Positions 59,482 to 64,000 of a stretch of DNA of 64,000 nucleotides are shown in pieces (position 1 is the first letter of the stretch; each line of letters begins with the position of its first letter). Location of the stretch: positions 24,847,120 to 24,911,119 of the forward strand of contig NC_088778.1 of assembly GCF_954871325.1 (NCBI RefSeq). The letters are read 5' to 3'. The DNA comes from Gordionus sp. m RMFG-2023 (taxonomy: Eukaryota > Nematomorpha > Gordioida > Chordodea > Parachordodidae). The translations under genes were made by a program, and so were the position numbers. Under the pieces are notes generated by a model. It was given only the letters and a program-made list of their open reading frames with translations, searched no databases and was not told the origin of the DNA.

Positions 59482-59673
59482 AGTCCCAGCCGATTTCTAA
59501 GTCAATATTTTATTCAGAAAAATATCACGCAAGTTTAAAGATTTTGCTCATAAATAGCACAAAGGTTTGTATATCTATTAGGAACATCTCGAGGTTTGGC
59601 AATATTTTCTGCTTATAATATTGAGATAGCCGTTTTTAAAAATCTGGTTAAATCGAGCCGTTTAACAACACTA
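59482..59673. repeat. Palindromic MITE family A, copy 8
   Basis: Contains GATTTTGCTCATAAATAGCA and TTATAATATTGAGATAGCCG, and ends AAATCGAGCCGTTTAACAAC then ACTAG. The left arm is more diverged, so its start is approximate. Confidence 0.65.
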
Positions 59674-60818
59674 GTTGCTTGAAAAAGAAGTCGAAAATAT
59701 TAGTAGCCAATGAATGTTAAAAATGATTAATTTCATCGAGTGATTTGGATTTATAAACTATTTATTGGAACAATTTAAGTGGCAGGCGAATAAAAATGTC
59801 CTGGGTAAAATACTCAGAACAATCAATTAAACTTTTTGATAAAAAAATACCCAATTTTAAGAAAATAACGATTTAATATTCAATTCGTTTCAAATAATTC
59901 AAATCGAATAGAATAGAAAACTATGCGTTTTATTACGAATCACATCATTAGACTCAAAATCCGAATTTCGACGAATTATTTGTTTAGTCGATAAATTATT
60001 TAAATAATTCGTTTTATTCGATTCGAATTATTTGTAAATAATTATTATAAATTATTTAATAAATGTAATCGATTTTTAACCTATCAATCTACCAGGTGAT
60101 GCGGCGATTAACAATGCATATATCAAATGCTTGGTTCTTCTTAATTGAAATTAATTTGCTGTCAAAAAAACTAGCATGTCTTAAAAAGTTGAAATAATAG
60201 CTCGTTTCGGCGAATGCCAACATGTTAACAAGGAAAACTCATTCCTTGAAAATTGGCTTGAATTAATATGCATTTTAAATTCGTTAAAATAACTTGATAG
60301 TATATATTTTATCATCAAATTATTATAATAATTTCTTCGTAAATTATTCGATAAATAAAATGCGAATAATGCCCTACTCGATTCGTATCCAATTTTTCAA
60401 TAGAATGTGAGCAATGGCTTGGGTTGTTACAGTGCATTTAGAGTTAACAAAATATAGCGCGCTATGTTTTACGACACGATAAATTCAAACGTGCCACATT
60501 TTATTAATTGTGAATGCAAGGTTAGGCATATTTTACAGACACTGAAGTATTTTGCCGAAACATCTAGGGTAGTCTGTATCGAACCATAGAAAAAGATTCT
60601 CCTACCTATCCGATCCAATTATTTATTTTGAAGATCCGATTCTGATTCAAACTTTTATTTTATAAATGATCCAAGTTAGATCCGGAAAAAAATAAATAAA
60701 AGAAAACTTAATTTTGTTAAGGTTCAAATCCGAAGAACCCAAAGAAAATTTATAAAAAAAGGTTGGGTTTATAAAAAAAACGTTTAGCGATTCAAGCTTA
60801 GTCGGGTCTTTGCCAGGT

Positions 60819-60849
60819 GTATATATATATATATTATATATATATATAT
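60819..60849. repeat. TA microsatellite
   Basis: A 31-base run of alternating T and A with a single phase slip in the middle. Confidence 0.85.
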
Positions 60850-61377
60850 GAGATAGTTATGATTAAATATATTGAATCGACACTTACCATATGACGCTGG
60901 ATGAGGATTTACTTAATAATTAAATAAGAGGAACTAAATCAAAAATATACAAATTAGTTATTTAGATATTTTGAATACTAAAATAGAGAAAAAAGGAATA
61001 TATGGCCCTATACTATAAGAAGCAGTTAAAAAATTGTGAATTTTAGTCATAGTGAAAAAAATAATTAATACATACTTCTTATGTATATTAAACAAACACT
61101 TATAAAATGTATTGATACCTTAAACGACGCGGATATAGTAAAATATGTAATATCACAAGGAAAAGAATGTTAACGAAAAAAATTCGTAACGGCGAAGAAC
61201 ATGAAATATATCTAGTTTAAACATGCGGGCTTAAATTTTTAAATATGACATCATCACGTTTTTGTCAAATAAATTGATATATTTTAAAATTCTTCCAAGA
61301 AACAAGGGGATAATATTTTTTATTTGTAGAATATTTTTTTTACAATAAAAAATATTAAATTTTTCTGAATTTAAATA

Positions 61378-61512
61378 AATTTGGGCCAAGCCGGGCAGAC
61401 AATTTTTATTTTTATTTCGGGTGGGCTTTTCGGGGACCGGGCAGGGCAAATTTTTTAAAAAAAAATTCGAGCCGGGCTGGGCTTAAAAAATTAGGCCCGA
61501 TGCAGATCACTA
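61378..61512. repeat. GCCCGG-rich repeat fragment
   Basis: TTGGGCCAAGCCGGGCAGAC, then GCCGGGCTGGGC, ending GGCCCGATGCAGATCACTAA. The right terminus, reversed, is TTAGTGATCTGCATCGGGCC, akin to the other members. The left terminus is missing. Confidence 0.5.
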
Positions 61513-62496
61513 ATACTCATGTCTCTGATAGAAATTGTTTTTTTCTAGAAATAGTTTATAAATTACCTTAATTAAAAATAATTCAATATTATGAATAATT
61601 TATTACTTTATTCGTATTCAAATAGTTAAAATGATTTGAATTCAAATCGAATATTTCCATTCGATTTCATTAATTTAATCCAATACTCGTAGTTATCCAT
61701 TTATTTAATACTTTTGTTTTGTATACAATTATAAGCCAATTAATTAAAATAAATTAAAATTAAAATTGAAAATTTTTTTTAAAAATATTATATAATATAT
61801 AATAACATAGCCAAAAAAAAATTAAAATCAAAATCTAATGTTGAGAGATAAAAAAAATTTAATTAAATTTTAATATAATTCCAAAAAAAATAAATAAAAT
61901 TAAAAAAGACGCTAAACCATCAATATTTTATTTTTAAACATCAATTTTTTTAATAATAATATAATATAATTATTTTAATTTAATTATAGCTTAATAGCGA
62001 TTTAATTTATGCATATTAGCCCCAAAGGAACTTGCCTAATTTGAGTATAATATTCTTAAGTCTCTAGAATAAACTTTATTTCGCTCAGGTTAAGGCATTT
62101 GCAAATAGAGAAAGTTGTTATAAAGAGACAATTTACGAGAAGAGATGTCGATCACAATTGATCTCATTTCTAGGGAATTTACCCTCAGAAGAGAGTATTC
62201 TAGCTGAGTAGGAAATAGGTTGAAAAGTCAATTTTTTTTTAAAGAGATACTCTAAAAAGTTAAATAAAATAAAAATGCTCTAAAATAAGACTAAACATGC
62301 TTTTTCTTCTAGTACTATTGGCACGACCGGGCTTAGGGCTGGACCTATTTTAAAAAATTAGATAATTATTATTATTAAAATTAATATATATATTTTTTTT
62401 TTTTAATAATTTTTTGCAATAAATAAGGCGGCGCCAAGTTTTCTTTTCAATTAAAAAAATATTAAATTTTTCTATATGTAAATATATACGAGACAT

Positions 62497-62575
62497 CGCC
62501 GGGGTGGCCTAATGGGTAAGATGTAGGCTTGGAAACACGAGCATGAACAAGGACGCGGGTTCAATCCTGGTAAGA
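62497..62575 (+). other. tRNA-like 5' head (box A / box B) of an RTE LINE
   Basis: TGGCCTAATGGGTAAG at 62505-62520 fits an RNA polymerase III box A, and GGTTCAATCC at 62558-62567 fits box B, with the spacing of a tRNA gene. An anticodon-arm-like CTTGGAA loop lies between. The acceptor stem does not close well and LINE sequence follows directly, so this is a tRNA-derived promoter head or an abutting SINE rather than a functional tRNA gene. Confidence 0.5.
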
Positions 62576-62717
62576 ACCATAAAAACTTTCAAGTTTTTCT
62601 TAGATGACTGATGTGTAAAGACATATGGTATGATAAATTTCTGAGCTTAGAGATGACACCCCGGTCACCGACAGGCCTGGACAGCCGGGTGCTAAGGATA
62701 CCTGTCCAATAAACAAA

Positions 62718-64000
62718 ATGAAGGACACAAATGAAAATATGAATATGAAAGCTAGGGCGTTCCCTCCATGCGACGCGCAGGGTGTAGACCTCCATCCTGT
62801 GAAAAATAAAGTAAAGGTCAAAGCAAAGAAGACAAGACTGGCAAGTTTGAATATTGGGACGCTTAAAGGTAAGACGAGAGAATTGGCATCAATGTTGAAC
62901 AAGAGAAAAGTTGATATAGCGTGTATACAAGAGACGAAATGGAAAGGACAGAAAACTTTGATGATTGGAGATGGGTATAAATTGTACTATAATGGACTTG
63001 TTAGCAATAGGAACGGTGTCGGCATCATCCTCAGCCAAGACCTAACCTCTTCAGTAGTAGAAGTCAACAGGATCTCTGATAGACTAATGAAGATAAAACT
63101 CTGCATTGGTCAATCAATAATACACATCCTATCAGTATATGCTCCTCAAACGGGTTGCAAGGAAGAAGAGAAAGATGACTTTAGAGCTATCCTTGATGAA
63201 GCTGTAATGGAAATCCCTAAGGATGACCTAGTCATAATTGGTGGTGACTTAAATGCGCATGTGGGGAAAGCAAGAGATAGCTACAAAAGGCATCATGGTG
63301 GTTTTGGATACGGAGAAAGAAATGATGAAGGAGAGCACGTACTGAAATTTGCGCAAGCCTTTGACCTTGCCTTAACCAACACCTACTATAGGAAAAAAAG
63401 ACAGTCATTTAATAACATATGAAAGTGGTACTAGGAAAACACAGATAGATTACATGCTAATCTCTCGCAGAAGATTAAAAGATGTAATAGACTGCAAAGT
63501 CATCCCAGGAGAAGATATCGCCGCGCAACACAAGCTACTAATCATAGATTTACAAATCTCAAATAAATCCACTCAAAATAAGATAAAACTGGAACCATGC
63601 ATCAAATGGGGCAAATTAAAAACAATAACAGATGCCTTTGCAATCAATGCAAACATTGAAACAATAAATTGCTCACAAGTCAGTGAAAAAATATGGACAG
63701 ACCTTTCATCCAGATTAATAGACACTGCAAAATCGACGCTAGGCTTGACAAGAGGAGGCAACAAATCACACAAAGAACTATGGTGGTGGAATCAAGAGGT
63801 ACAAACCACTATACAGGAGAAAAAAGCCCTTTATAAAATATGGTACAAATCCAAAAATGCAGATGACAAGTCAAGATACAAAAAATCCAAGAGATTAGCT
63901 ACAAAGGCGGTGGCTAGGGCCAAATCTATGGCATACGATGACATGTACGAAGATCTACATACCAAAGAAGGGCAAAATAAAATATACAGATTAGCCAAAC
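62718..64000 (+). pseudogene. RTE LINE ORF: endonuclease and pre-RT region, one frame change
   Basis: Frame 1 (62718-63422) carries the APE-type endonuclease: LASLNIGTLKGKTREL, ACIQETKWKG with the catalytic Glu, RNGVGIILSQDL, LSVYAPQTGCKEEEKDDF, and IIGGDLNAHVGKA with the catalytic Asp and Asn. After an A-run near 63392-63410 the homologous reading moves by one base: HLITYESGTRKTQIDYMLIS and IAAQHKLLIIDL (the final Asp and His motifs), then the RTE linker to the window end. This is a real decay event or a homopolymer sequencing error. Such ORFs are often mislabelled craniofacial development protein 2 in databases. Confidence 0.85.

Larger units (their letters stand above)
49011..62496. other. 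AT-rich intergenic DNA, no gene seen
   Basis: This presumably includes the promoter of the zinc-finger gene (a TATATATATA run lies about 40-50 bases before its ATG on the minus strand). It carries a foldback copy, GCCCGG-type repeats (52916-53280, 54082 onward, 54907-55193, 61378-61512), poly-C or poly-G runs (16 C at 52260, 10 C near 54765, 10 G near 58625, 10 G near 59232) and one family A copy. Open frames are short and of chance composition. Confidence 0.6.
62497..64000 (+). mobile_element. RTE-clade LINE, 5' portion (continues past the right edge)
   Basis: The element begins with the tRNA-like head, then about 140 bp of leader, then an apurinic-type endonuclease. The linker typical of RTE follows (KELWWWNQEVQTTIQEKKAL and AVARAKSMAYDDMYEDL), and the window ends just before the reverse transcriptase. 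Base composition is clearly less AT-rich than the surroundings and coding similarity is high, both suggesting a fairly recent insertion. Confidence 0.85.

Noticed and set aside
62497-62575. Functional tRNA gene
   Set aside because: Pol III boxes are present, but the acceptor stem does not close and LINE sequence follows without a terminator.
62600-62902. Minus-strand 100-codon frame with hydrophobic stretches
   Set aside because: It lies antisense to the LINE leader and endonuclease start and is a shadow frame.
1-64000. CRISPR arrays, rRNA genes and bacterial operon signals
   Set aside because: No regularly spaced repeats, no rRNA-like sequence and no ribosome-binding-site pattern. The introns and families present are eukaryotic.

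Overview
The window is metazoan nuclear DNA, probably from an invertebrate with a very AT-rich genome. The evidence is a multi-exon gene with GT-AG introns that is plainly orthologous to animal CHERP, a long C2H2 zinc-finger gene, pogo-like and hAT-like DNA transposons, an RTE-clade LINE, and an Asn-rich proteome bias of the kind AT-rich genomes impose. Nothing bacterial or organellar is seen, and the species cannot be named from this sequence alone.

Layout. (1) 1-10.17 kb, minus strand: CHERP (SURP + CID + DLPAGLM block + RS-rich tract). Twelve coding exons can be joined with all phases consistent, giving 836 codons from the ATG at 10166. The G-patch end lies beyond the left edge. Its 3.6-kb fourth intron carries a foldback element. 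(2) 10.2-43.7 kb: no convincing host gene. The stretch is AT-rich DNA filled with transposon debris: a hAT-like element with an 8-bp target duplication (12275-13376), a nested composite (26050-30529) holding a pogo-like transposon (27614-30290), a second pogo-like copy (about 32290-35150) split by a hAT element (32792-34195), and several small palindromic families. (3) 43.8-49.0 kb, minus strand: an uninterrupted 1729-codon ORF for a six-finger C2H2 protein, probably a DNA-binding regulator. (4) 49.0-62.5 kb: no gene seen, only AT-rich DNA with a third foldback copy and GCCCGG-rich repeats. (5) 62.5-64.0 kb, plus strand: the 5' part of an RTE-type LINE with a tRNA-like head, running off the right edge.

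The two host genes do not obviously act together. CHERP is a nuclear RNA-processing factor, whereas the zinc-finger gene looks like a transcription factor with two SUMO-acceptor-like sites and a basic patch. Most of the interest is in transposon archaeology: nested insertions, internal introns in the pogo transposase, and at least five small inverted-repeat families, two of which sit inside CHERP introns and would be transcribed as long hairpins. No clearly new biological system was recognised. Two islands of more balanced base composition (18.7-19.6 kb and 22.9-25.1 kb) remain unexplained.
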